A DNA stretch of 16,980 bases from Myxococcota bacterium (lineage in GTDB: Bacteria > Myxococcota_A > UBA9160 > PR03), in NCBI GenBank assembly GCA_030066475.1, contig JASJBO010000192.1:1-16980 (forward strand). The letters run 5' to 3'. A model generated the notes under the pieces. That model was not told where the DNA came from, ran no database searches, and worked only from the letters and a program-made list of their open reading frames with translations. Positions 5,909 through 12,395 of this stretch are shown here, in pieces. Position 1 is the first letter of the stretch. Every line of letters begins with the position of its first letter. Position numbers and translations under genes: made by a program.

Positions 5909-5914
5909 TACCTT
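5909..5914 (+). promoter_or_regulatory. Candidate -10 element TACCTT for folD
   Basis: TACCTT is 22 nt before the folD GTG, with AAGGAGGG (5925-5932) between them. This gives a short conventional leader. No clear -35. Confidence 0.3.
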
Positions 5915-5936
5915 CCGCGCCTCGAAGGAGGGCGGT

Positions 5937-6782
5937 GTGGCGACGATCCTGGACGGCAAGGCGCTGGCGAAGCAGCTCGAGCAGGAGCTGGTGGCCCGGG
6001 TGCAGGCGATCCAGCGCGCGGGCGGCGCGACGCCGATCCTGGCGACGATCCTGGTCGGCGAGGACCCCGCCTCGGCCACCTACGTGCGGATGAAGGGCAA
6101 CGCCTGCAAGCGGGTGGGCATGGAGTCGGTGCGCGTCCACCTGCCCGAGGAGACCACTACCGAGCAGCTGCTGGCGCGCATCGACGAGCTGAACGACGAC
6201 ACGAATGTCCACGGCATCCTGCTCCAGCACCCGGTGCCCGCCCAGATCGACGAACGCCTGTGCTTCGACCGGATCGGCGTCGACAAGGACGTGGACGGCG
6301 TCACCACCGCGGGCTTCGGGCGCATGGCGATGGGCGAGCCGGCGTTCGGGTCGGCCACGCCCGCGGGCATCATGCGGCTGCTCGACCACTACGAGATCCC
6401 GCTCGAGGGCAAGCGCGCCGTCGTGGTGGGGCGCAGCCCGATCCTCGGCAAGCCGATGGCCGCGATGCTGCTCAACCGCAACGCCACCGTGACCGTGTGC
6501 CACTCGCGTACGCGCGACCTGCCCGACGTCGTGCGCGAAGGCGAGATCGTGGTCGGGGCCGTGGGGCGGCCCGAGTTCATCGAGGGCGACTGGATCCGCG
6601 ACGGCGCGGTGGTGGTCGACGCCGGCTACCACCCCGCGAAGGTGGGCGACGTGGAGCTGTCGGCGGTGATCGAACGCTGCGCGGCCTACACGCCCGTGCC
6701 GGGCGGCGTCGGGCCGATGACCATCGCCACCCTGATCGCGCAGACCGTCGAGGCCGCCGAGCGCCGCGTCGGCCTGGTGTGA
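5937..6782 (+). CDS. folD: Bifunctional methylenetetrahydrofolate dehydrogenase / methenyltetrahydrofolate cyclohydrolase
   Basis: A 281-residue cytosolic FolD that interconverts 5,10-methylene-, 5,10-methenyl- and 10-formyl-tetrahydrofolate with NAD(P). Catalytic residues line up with the family: Y49 and K53 in '[10 protein letters not shown]', Q97 in 'LLQHP', D120 in DVDG. The nucleotide-binding loop GRSPILGKP is at about 165-173 and the C-terminal '[15 protein letters not shown]' block is intact. It belongs to a less common subtype: the usual 'PCTP' reads SATP (139-142) and the 'HP.N.G' segment after DVDG reads VTTAGFG. GTG start is supported by AAGGAGGG 4 nt upstream. Its stop overlaps the next gene's start (GTGA at 6779-6782), so translation of the DapF homologue is probably coupled. 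Confidence 0.95.
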   Translation: MATILDGKALAKQLEQELVARVQAIQRAGGATPILATILVGEDPASATYVRMKGNACKRVGMESVRVHLPEETTTEQLLARIDELNDDTNVHGILLQHPVPAQIDERLCFDRIGVDKDVDGVTTAGFGRMAMGEPAFGSATPAGIMRLLDHYEIPLEGKRAVVVGRSPILGKPMAAMLLNRNATVTVCHSRTRDLPDVVREGEIVVGAVGRPEFIEGDWIRDGAVVVDAGYHPAKVGDVELSAVIERCAAYTPVPGGVGPMTIATLIAQTVEAAERRVGLV

Positions 6783-7639
6783 CCCGGTTCGCGAAGTACC
6801 ACGCTCTCGGCAACGACTACCTGGTGATGGAGGCGGGCGACTTCGCGGCGCTCGGCGCCGCGGCGACGCCCGCGCTCTCCGAGAGTGCCGTCGCGCGACG
6901 CCTGTGCGAGCGGCAGCGCGGCGTGGGAGGCGACGGCGTGCTGCTGCGCGGACCCGCGGCGGACGGCTTCGCGCTGCGCATCCTGAACCCCGACGGCAGC
7001 GAGGCCGAGAAGAGCGGCAACGGCCTGCGCATCTTCGCGCGCTACCTGTTCGACCGGGGCGAGGTGGCCGAGGCTGCGTTCGCGGTCGTCACGCCGGGCG
7101 GGCGCGTGCGCTGCCAGGTGCTCGACGGTGGTGGGGCCGTGCGGGTCGAGATGGGGCGCGTCAGCTTCCACAGCCGCGACGTGCCGGTCGCGGGGCCGCC
7201 GCGCGAGGTGCTGCGCGAGCCGATCGAGGTGGCGGGTCAGGCGCTCGAGCTCTCGGCCGCCACCATCGGCAACCCGCACTGCGTGGTGCTGCGCGAACGC
7301 CTCGATCCCGAGGAGACCGCGCTGCTCGGGCCACGGCTCGAGCGCGACGCGCGCTTTCCGAACCGCACCAACGTCCAGCTCGTGCGGGTGGTCGACCGCG
7401 GCCGCATCGAGATCGAGATCTGGGAGCGCGGAGCGGGACGGACCCTGGCTTCGGGCTCGAGCAGCAGCGCCGCCGCGGCCGTCGCGCATCGCCTGGGTCT
7501 GTGCGACAGCGAGATCGTCGTCTGCTCCGAGGGCGGCGAGCAGCGCGTCGAAATCGGCCCCGACTTCGAGGTCGCGCTGACCGGACCGGTGACGCGGGTC
7601 GCCGACGGCCGGGCCTGGCCCGAGCTGCTCGTGAGCTAG
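6779..7639 (+). CDS. dapF: Diaminopimelate epimerase homologue with both catalytic cysteines replaced by serine
   Basis: A 286-residue DapF-fold protein. Canonical DapF converts LL- to meso-diaminopimelate using two cysteines as acid and base. Recognisable blocks: '[12 protein letters not shown]' (4-15), '[16 protein letters not shown]' (69-84), 'GNPHCVV' (164-170), 'FPNRTNVQ' (193-200), '[15 protein letters not shown]' (215-229). Substrate-contacting Asn and Glu-Arg positions (N11, N70, N165, N198, E217-R218) are retained. However, the first catalytic Cys is Ser79 (AGC at 7013-7015) and the second is Ser225 (TCG at 7451-7453), and 'CGTG' becomes 'SGSS'. Both changes are in otherwise intact motifs, so this is not random decay. 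The reaction may differ from true epimerisation; the symbol is by homology only. GTG start overlaps the folD stop by 4 nt; its own TAG stop interlocks with the convergent Nudix stop. Confidence 0.85.
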   Translation: MTRFAKYHALGNDYLVMEAGDFAALGAAATPALSESAVARRLCERQRGVGGDGVLLRGPAADGFALRILNPDGSEAEKSGNGLRIFARYLFDRGEVAEAAFAVVTPGGRVRCQVLDGGGAVRVEMGRVSFHSRDVPVAGPPREVLREPIEVAGQALELSAATIGNPHCVVLRERLDPEETALLGPRLERDARFPNRTNVQLVRVVDRGRIEIEIWERGAGRTLASGSSSSAAAAVAHRLGLCDSEIVVCSEGGEQRVEIGPDFEVALTGPVTRVADGRAWPELLVS

Positions 7640-8133
7640 GGAGACCAGCGCGGCGCCGCGAAATGGGTACGGGTGCGATCCGAGAAGGCGTCGCGTAGCA
7701 CGATGCGCACCCCGTCCGAGACCCCGAGCCCGTCCAGCTCGTCCGGGCCCACCCAGCGCAGCGCCAGCGTCTCCTCGCCGTCTGGCCGCGCCTCGCCGCC
7801 CGTCACGCGGCACTCGAACACGACGTTCAGGTAGGAGGTCTCGTCGCCGTTCGAGTAGCGCACCACGAACTCGGGGCCGCCGTACACGCCGAGCACGCGC
7901 ACCGGCTCGACCCGCAGCCCGGTCTCCTCCCAGGCCTCGCGCACGACGGCGTCGGCGGGGGTCTCGAGCGGCTCGATGGCGCCGCCCGGCGTGGTCCAGC
8001 GTCCGGTGTCGGCGTGGTGGACGAGCAGCACACGGCCGCGCTCGTCGAAGATCAGTGCCGTCGCGCTGGGCAGCTCGAGCAGCTCGTGGCCGACGCGCTC
8101 GCGTAGCCGCCGGATGTGGTCGGAGATCCCCAC
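7636..8133 (-). CDS. Nudix hydrolase, MutT/NTP-pyrophosphohydrolase type
   Basis: A 165-residue Nudix protein with a textbook Nudix box, G51-x5-E57-x7-R65-E66-x2-E69-E70-x-G72, inside 'TTPGGAIEPLETPADAVVRE' and 'AWEETGL'. The preceding strand 'SATALIFDERGRVLLVHH' and the aromatic 'RYSNGDETSYLNVVFEC' region are typical of the MutT-like class that cleaves nucleoside di- or triphosphate derivatives. Substrate unknown. The GTG start lies 3 nt after the stop of the GPH symporter gene, so it is the second gene of that minus-strand operon. Its TAG stop and that of the DapF homologue share the palindrome CTAG at 7636-7639. Confidence 0.88.
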   Translation of the reverse strand: MGISDHIRRLRERVGHELLELPSATALIFDERGRVLLVHHADTGRWTTPGGAIEPLETPADAVVREAWEETGLRVEPVRVLGVYGGPEFVVRYSNGDETSYLNVVFECRVTGGEARPDGEETLALRWVGPDELDGLGVSDGVRIVLRDAFSDRTRTHFAAPRWSP

Positions 8134-8136
8134 GGC

Positions 8137-9609
8137 TCAGCCGCGCCGGGCGTCGAGCGCCAGGCGGATCTCGGCGTGGCGCAGGCGGTCGAGGGTGTAG
8201 CGGCTCGCGATCCACAGCCCGACCAGGGTCAGCAGGAATACGCCCGGGCCGGCGATCAGTCCGAGCAGCAGCACCGTGTCGCCCGCGACCGCGTCGGGTG
8301 CGGCCTGACGCGGGAACGCGATCGTGGCGAGCAGCACGCCGGCCAGCCAGCCGCCCACGCCCGAGGCCGCCTTGCCCGAGAACGAGAGCGCCCCGAAGAA
8401 GATGCCCTCCTGGCGGCGGCCGCTGGAGAGCTCGTGCTCGTCGGCAATGTCGGCCAGCATCGCACCGGGCGCCACCACGGCCCCGCCCGCGCCGACCGCC
8501 GCGAGGAAGCTCATGCCGTAGAGCAGCGCCAGATACGCCGGGCTCTCGAATGCGGGCCACCAGCCGGCGATCTTGAGTACCGGCGTGGCGACGGTGATCG
8601 TGGCGTAGATCGTGCAGCCGGCCAGGAAGATGGTGCGCTTGTCGAGCCGCCGGCCCAGAGCGGCCCAGATCGGCGTGCCGACCAGGATGCCCGACAGGGC
8701 CACCGCGGTCAGCCGGAAGATGTCGCCGGTCTCGAGCCGCCAGAAGTAGGTGCCCATGTAGAAGCTCACGCCGTCGGCGAGACCGCGGGCGATCAGGAAC
8801 GCCAGGATCGCGACGAAGAAGACGCGGAACGAGGCGTTCGAGAGCGCCTCCGACATCTCGCCCAGCAGCCGGCGGACCGAGAAGGCCGCCGCCGGCGCGC
8901 CCGCCGACGACAGGTGCGGGATGCGCGAGTGGGTGCCGATCGCGGACAGGAAGATCAGGACCATCATCGCGATGCCGAAGAACAGCGCCATCGGCGGGTA
9001 GGCGTGGGGATCGAGCTGTCCGTTCTCGGGGAACTCCGGGCTCGGCTGGAAGAACAGCTCGCCCGAAAGCAGGAAGAAGAGGGCGGCGCCCGCGAAGCCG
9101 AAGAACACGCGATAGGCCACCACCACGGTGCGCTCGCCGTAGTCCTCGGACAGCTCGGCGCCGAGCGACAGGTGCGGGACGTGGTAGAGCGTCATCGAGG
9201 CGCGCGTCAGCACCGTCCAGGTGAGCAGCCAGGCGAACAGGGAGATCCCCTCGAGGTCGGGCGGCGGGTTGAACACGAAGTAGAAGGTGAAGGCCATCGG
9301 GATGGCCGCGGCGTACAGGAAGGGATGGCGGCGGCCCCAGCGCGACTCGAGCGAGTCCGAGAGCGAGCCGAGCAGCGGGTCGGTGACCGCGTCGAAGACC
9401 AGCGCCAGCAGGATCGCGGTGCCGGCCCACGCCGCGTCGAGCCCGAGCACCTGGCTGTAGAAGAACAGCAGCAGGCTGGTGAAGGCGGCATTCTTGAAGC
9501 CCTCGGCAGCCTGCCCCACCCCGTACAGGACCTTGGTGTGGACCCTCAGCGGCGGCGCCGGCAGGCGAGTGGGCGCCGCGGCCGGCTCGGGCTGGGGGGC
9601 GTGAGCCAT
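8137..9609 (-). CDS. GPH-family (MelB-like) sugar/glycoside:cation symporter of the major facilitator fold
   Basis: A 490-residue inner-membrane transporter with about twelve hydrophobic segments. It belongs to the glycoside-pentoside-hexuronide:cation symporter branch: helix II reads 'FDAVTDPLLGSLSD' (72-85), keeping two aspartates four apart (D73, D77) like the cation-binding Asp pair of MelB, followed by the 'RWGRRHP' loop (90-96) diagnostic of the family. The N-terminal 20 residues are proline/alanine-rich and cytosolic. Long loops, such as 'FFQPSPEFPENGQLDPHAYPP' (split at about residue 200), are common in deltaproteobacterial paralogues. Substrate cannot be assigned; no glycoside hydrolase is nearby. 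The ATG at 9609 has no Shine-Dalgarno but a TAGTCT hexamer 6 nt upstream. A Nudix gene follows in the same operon. Confidence 0.88.
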   Translation of the reverse strand: MAHAPQPEPAAAPTRLPAPPLRVHTKVLYGVGQAAEGFKNAAFTSLLLFFYSQVLGLDAAWAGTAILLALVFDAVTDPLLGSLSDSLESRWGRRHPFLYAAAIPMAFTFYFVFNPPPDLEGISLFAWLLTWTVLTRASMTLYHVPHLSLGAELSEDYGERTVVVAYRVFFGFAGAALFFLLSGELFFQPSPEFPENGQLDPHAYPPMALFFGIAMMVLIFLSAIGTHSRIPHLSSAGAPAAAFSVRRLLGEMSEALSNASFRVFFVAILAFLIARGLADGVSFYMGTYFWRLETGDIFRLTAVALSGILVGTPIWAALGRRLDKRTIFLAGCTIYATITVATPVLKIAGWWPAFESPAYLALLYGMSFLAAVGAGGAVVAPGAMLADIADEHELSSGRRQEGIFFGALSFSGKAASGVGGWLAGVLLATIAFPRQAAPDAVAGDTVLLLGLIAGPGVFLLTLVGLWIASRYTLDRLRHAEIRLALDARRG

Positions 9610-9615
9610 CGCGGC

Positions 9616-9621
9616 AGACTA
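9616..9621 (-). promoter_or_regulatory. Candidate -10 element TAGTCT for the symporter operon
   Basis: On the minus strand TAGTCT is separated from the ATG by only 6 nt (gccgcg), placing the likely transcription start at the start codon. It is one of several such sites in the window. Confidence 0.4.
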
Positions 9622-9628
9622 GCGATTC

Positions 9629-9710
9629 GACTCCGTTCGGCTCCGCCTCACTGCGCGCGCCCTCTGGGCGCTTGCGGTTTGACTCCGTTCGGCTTCGCCC
9701 TACTGCGCGC
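9629..9710. repeat. Two copies of the gactccgttcggc repeat family
   Basis: Copies at 9629-9658 and 9681-9710 start identically with gactccgttcggct and differ at 3 of 30 positions (ccgcctca versus tcgcccta). They are clearly related to the units at 3680-3770, with gttcgg for gctcgg. They fill the 110-bp gap between the divergent symporter and GNAT genes, and both promoter candidates flank them. Confidence 0.8.
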
Positions 9711-9715
9711 GGAGC

Positions 9716-9721
9716 TAGCAT
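9716..9721 (+). promoter_or_regulatory. Candidate -10 element TAGCAT for the GNAT-GNAT-methyltransferase-dehydratase operon
   Basis: TAGCAT directly abuts the repeat copy and is 7 nt from the ATG at 9729. A weak 'ttcgcc' 17 nt upstream could be a -35. This spacing implies a leaderless transcript. Confidence 0.4.
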
Positions 9722-9728
9722 GGAGGCC

Positions 9729-10154
9729 ATGGTCTCGGTCGAAGCCGTCGACGGCGACGCGCTCGCCACCTGCCAGGCGATCCGGCGCACCGTGTTCGTC
9801 GAGGGGCAGGGCGTGCCCGAGGCGCTCGAGATCGACGGCCTCGATCCCGACTGCGCCCACTTCCTGGCGCGCGCCGGCGGCCGGCCGGTCGGCACCGCGC
9901 GCCTGCGCGAGCTGGACGGGCGGGCCAAGGCGGAGCGCGTGGCGGTGCTGGCCGCGCATCGACGCGACGGCGTGGGCCGGGCGCTGATGCGGGCGCTCGA
10001 GGGCGAGGCGCGCCGTCGCGGACACCGCGAGCTGGTGCTCAACGCGCAGGAGGAGGTCGTGCCCTTCTACGAGCTGCTCGGCTACACGATCTGCGGGGCG
10101 CGCTTCGACGAGGCGGGGATTCCCCACCGACCGATGACGAAGGGGCTGCGTTGA
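9729..10154 (+). CDS. GNAT family N-acetyltransferase, ElaA-like
   Basis: A 141-residue GNAT of the ElaA/YjcF type. The opening 'IRRTVFVEGQGVPEALEIDG' (18-37) is the family's signature helix; the acetyl-CoA loop is 'RRDGVGRAL' (78-86); and the end has the diagnostic 'LNAQEEVVPFYELLGY' and 'FDEAGIPHRPMTKGL'. Acceptor unknown. I take the ATG at 9729 because TAGCAT lies 7 nt upstream. The in-frame ATG at 9720 (three extra residues, GGAG at 9711-9714) is the alternative, but it overlaps that hexamer. The stop overlaps the next gene's TTG (TTGA at 10151-10154): first gene of a four-gene coupled operon. Confidence 0.85.
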   Translation: MVSVEAVDGDALATCQAIRRTVFVEGQGVPEALEIDGLDPDCAHFLARAGGRPVGTARLRELDGRAKAERVAVLAAHRRDGVGRALMRALEGEARRRGHRELVLNAQEEVVPFYELLGYTICGARFDEAGIPHRPMTKGLR

Positions 10155-10576
10155 GCGCCCGGCCCGTGATTCGCGCGTATCGCGAGGCGGACGAAGCGGG
10201 CGTCGTCGCCCTGTGGCGTGTGGTGTTCCCGGAGGCGCCGGCGCACAACCGCCCCGCGGACGACATCCGCCACAAGCTCGCCGTGCAGCGCGACCTGTTC
10301 CTGGTGGCCGAGGCCGGTGGCGCGATCGTCGGCAGCGCCATGGCGGGCTTCGACGGGCACCGCGGCTGGGTGCACTACGTCGCGGTGCATCCCGACGCGC
10401 GCCGTGCGGGCGTGGGGTCGCAGTTGATGCGCGAGGTCGAGCGGCGCCTGCGCGCCGTCGGGTGCCCGAAGTGGAACCTCCAGGTGCGGGCCGACAACGG
10501 CGCGGTGGTCGACTTCTACCGGTCGCTGGGCTTCGAGGTCGAGGACCGCATCAGCATGGGGAAGCGCCTGGCATGA
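10151..10576 (+). CDS. GNAT family N-acetyltransferase, YpeA-like
   Basis: A 141-residue GNAT close to the YpeA group. It opens 'VIRAYREADEAGVVALWR' (6-23), has the acetyl-CoA motif region 'VHYVAVHPDARRAGVGSQL' (76-94), then 'WNLQVRADNGAVVDFYRSLGF' split over about 110-130, ending 'EDRISMGKRL', which is the group's typical C-terminus. Start is an uncommon TTG (10151) overlapping the ElaA-like stop by 4 nt; a GTG at 10166 is possible but would cut the first strand. Its own stop overlaps the methyltransferase start (ATGA). Substrate unknown. Confidence 0.85.
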   Translation: MSARPVIRAYREADEAGVVALWRVVFPEAPAHNRPADDIRHKLAVQRDLFLVAEAGGAIVGSAMAGFDGHRGWVHYVAVHPDARRAGVGSQLMREVERRLRAVGCPKWNLQVRADNGAVVDFYRSLGFEVEDRISMGKRLA

Positions 10577-11373
10577 CCGGGGCGGAGGAGGCCCGCGGCC
10601 AGTACCGCGACCCCAGCCGCCTGAACGCGCGGCTGGCCGTGCACCAGCGCTTCAGCACCAATCCGCAGGGCTGGCAGCGTTGGCTGTTCGAGCAGGTCGC
10701 GCTCTCGCCCGACGCGGAGATCCTCGAGCTGGGCTGCGGGCCGGGGACGCTGTGGTCGGTCAACCGCGAGCGGGTTCCCGCGGGCTGGCGCCTCGTCCTG
10801 TCGGACGCCTCGCGTGGCATGCTCGAAACGGCCCGCGCCGCGCTCGGCTCGGACCGCTTCCGCTTCGAGCGCGTCCTCGCGACCGCCATCCCCCACCCCG
10901 ACGCGCGCTTCGATGCCGTCTTCGCCCACCACATGCTCTACCACGTGGACGACCGGGCGCGGGCGCTGCGCGAGATCCGGCGTGTGCTGCGCCCGGGGGG
11001 CCTGCTGCACGCGGGCACCAACGGCACGCGCGCGTTCGCGGAGCTGTACGACCTGGTCGAGCGCCTCGGAATCGCCGCCGAGCGTCCGGCCCACGCCGCG
11101 CGCTTCGGGCTCGTGTCGGGGCGCGAGCAGCTGGCGCACCACTTCGAGGCCGTCCGCTGTCTGCCCTTCGACGACGCGCTCTCCGTGACCGAGACCGAGC
11201 CGCTGCTCGACTACCTGCGCTCGATGCCGCGCGCCGAGGCGCTCGGCGACGAGGGGCTGCGCGCGATGCGCCGCGCCATCGACGCGGAGATCGAGGCGCG
11301 CGGCAGCTTCCACATCCAGAAGGACTCCGGCCTGCTGATCGCGACGAAGGCGTATACTGGAACGCGACGATGA
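10573..11373 (+). CDS. SAM-dependent class I methyltransferase
   Basis: A 266-residue Rossmann-fold methyltransferase. Motif I is LELGCGPG (51-58), motif II acidic region 'LVLSDAS' (about 74-80), motif IV 'FDAVFAHHMLYHVDD' (113-127) and 'LREIRRVLRPGG' (132-143). The layout resembles the UbiE/MenG and small-molecule O- or N-methyltransferase group; an N-terminal lead of about 45 residues with 'RLAVHQRFSTNPQGW' is found in several such enzymes. Acceptor not predictable. It overlaps the preceding GNAT by ATGA and the following dehydratase by ATGA, implying translational coupling along the operon. Confidence 0.87.
   Translation: MTGAEEARGQYRDPSRLNARLAVHQRFSTNPQGWQRWLFEQVALSPDAEILELGCGPGTLWSVNRERVPAGWRLVLSDASRGMLETARAALGSDRFRFERVLATAIPHPDARFDAVFAHHMLYHVDDRARALREIRRVLRPGGLLHAGTNGTRAFAELYDLVERLGIAAERPAHAARFGLVSGREQLAHHFEAVRCLPFDDALSVTETEPLLDYLRSMPRAEALGDEGLRAMRRAIDAEIEARGSFHIQKDSGLLIATKAYTGTRR
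11353..11358 (+). promoter_or_regulatory. Candidate internal -10 element TATACT before the dehydratase
   Basis: TATACT, one base from the TATAAT consensus and unusual in this GC-rich context, lies in the last codons of the methyltransferase gene, 11 nt before the dehydratase ATG. No clear -35. It could give a second, short-leader transcript. Confidence 0.35.
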
Positions 11374-12341
11374 CCCGCCACGCCGTCTCGCTGTCGGACG
11401 TCCGCGAGGCCGCCAAGCGCATCGCGGGCCGTGCCCACCGCACGCCGGTGGAGACCTGTGCCACGCTCGACGCGCTGGCGGGCCGCGCGCTGGTGTTCAA
11501 GTGCGAGCAGCTCCAGAAGGTCGGCGCCTTCAAGTTCCGCGGCGCCTGCCATGCGGTCGCGCGGCTGTCGGACGCCGACGCGGCGCGTGGCGTGGCGACC
11601 CACAGCTCCGGAAACCACGCGCAGGCGCTGGCGCTGGCGGCGCGGCTGCGCGGGGTGCCGGCTCACATCGTCATGCCCGACGACGCGCCGGGCGTGAAGC
11701 GCCGCGCCGTCGAGGGCTACGGCGCGCGCGTGGTCGAGTGCGCCCCGACGCTCGAGGCGCGCGAGAGCGCGGCGGCCCGGGTGCTCGAGGAGACCGGCGC
11801 GACGTTCGTGCACCCCTACGACCACCCCGACGTGATCGCGGGCCAGGGCACCGCCGCGCTCGAGCTGCTCGAGCAGGCCGGCGAGCTCGACGCGATCGTG
11901 GCGCCGGTGGGCGGCGGCGGCCTGCTGGCCGGCACCGCGATCGCCGCCACCGAGTCGCTGCCCGGCATCCGCGTGTTCGCGGCCGAGCCGCGCGGCGCCG
12001 ACGACGCGGCGCGCTCGAAGCGGGCTGGGCGACGGATCCCGCAGACCGGCCCCGACACCATCGCCGACGGCCTGCTGACCAGCCTGGGCGAGCTCACCTG
12101 GCCGGTCTTGCGCGACCGGGTCGAGGACGTGCTGGTGGTCGACGACGCCGCGATCGTGCGCGCCATGCGGCTGGCCTGGGAGCGGGCCAAGCTGCTGATC
12201 GAGCCGAGCGCCGCGGTGGCGCTGGCCGCGGTGCTCTCGGACGGGTTCCGCGCGCGCCCGAATCTGTCGCGGGTCGGTGTCATCCTGAGTGGCGGCAACG
12301 TCGACCTCGACCGGCTGCCCTGGCTGCTCCCCGCACGCTGA
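11370..12341 (+). CDS. PLP-dependent serine/threonine dehydratase (or serine racemase)
   Basis: A 323-residue fold-type II PLP enzyme. K55 in 'KVGAFKFRGA' is the Schiff-base lysine; SSGNHAQ (79-85) binds the substrate carboxylate; GGGGLLAG (181-188) holds the cofactor phosphate; and SGGN (307-310) contacts the pyridine ring. It lacks the C-terminal ACT-like regulatory domain of biosynthetic IlvA, so it resembles the short catabolic threonine ammonia-lyase / serine racemase group that deaminates L-serine and L-threonine to 2-oxoacids. Sequence alone does not separate racemase from dehydratase. Last member of the overlapping operon. Confidence 0.9.
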   Translation: MTRHAVSLSDVREAAKRIAGRAHRTPVETCATLDALAGRALVFKCEQLQKVGAFKFRGACHAVARLSDADAARGVATHSSGNHAQALALAARLRGVPAHIVMPDDAPGVKRRAVEGYGARVVECAPTLEARESAAARVLEETGATFVHPYDHPDVIAGQGTAALELLEQAGELDAIVAPVGGGGLLAGTAIAATESLPGIRVFAAEPRGADDAARSKRAGRRIPQTGPDTIADGLLTSLGELTWPVLRDRVEDVLVVDDAAIVRAMRLAWERAKLLIEPSAAVALAAVLSDGFRARPNLSRVGVILSGGNVDLDRLPWLLPAR

Positions 12342-12367
12342 TGCGACCGCCGCCGCGGCACCGGTGC

Positions 12368-12373
12368 TAGCGT
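12368..12373 (+). promoter_or_regulatory. Candidate -10 element TAGCGT for the amidase
   Basis: TAGCGT lies in the 54-bp gap after the dehydratase, with AAGGAG at 12381-12386 and ATG at 12396. The predicted transcript would start almost at the Shine-Dalgarno. Confidence 0.3.
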
Positions 12374-12395
12374 CGGATCGAAGGAGACCCCCGGC

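Noticed and set aside
8116..9987. 623-codon open frame on the plus strand opposite the symporter
   Set aside because: Composition is Arg/Glu/Gln-rich without hydrophobic core or motifs, a mirror of the minus-strand GPH transporter, whose family motifs are clear.
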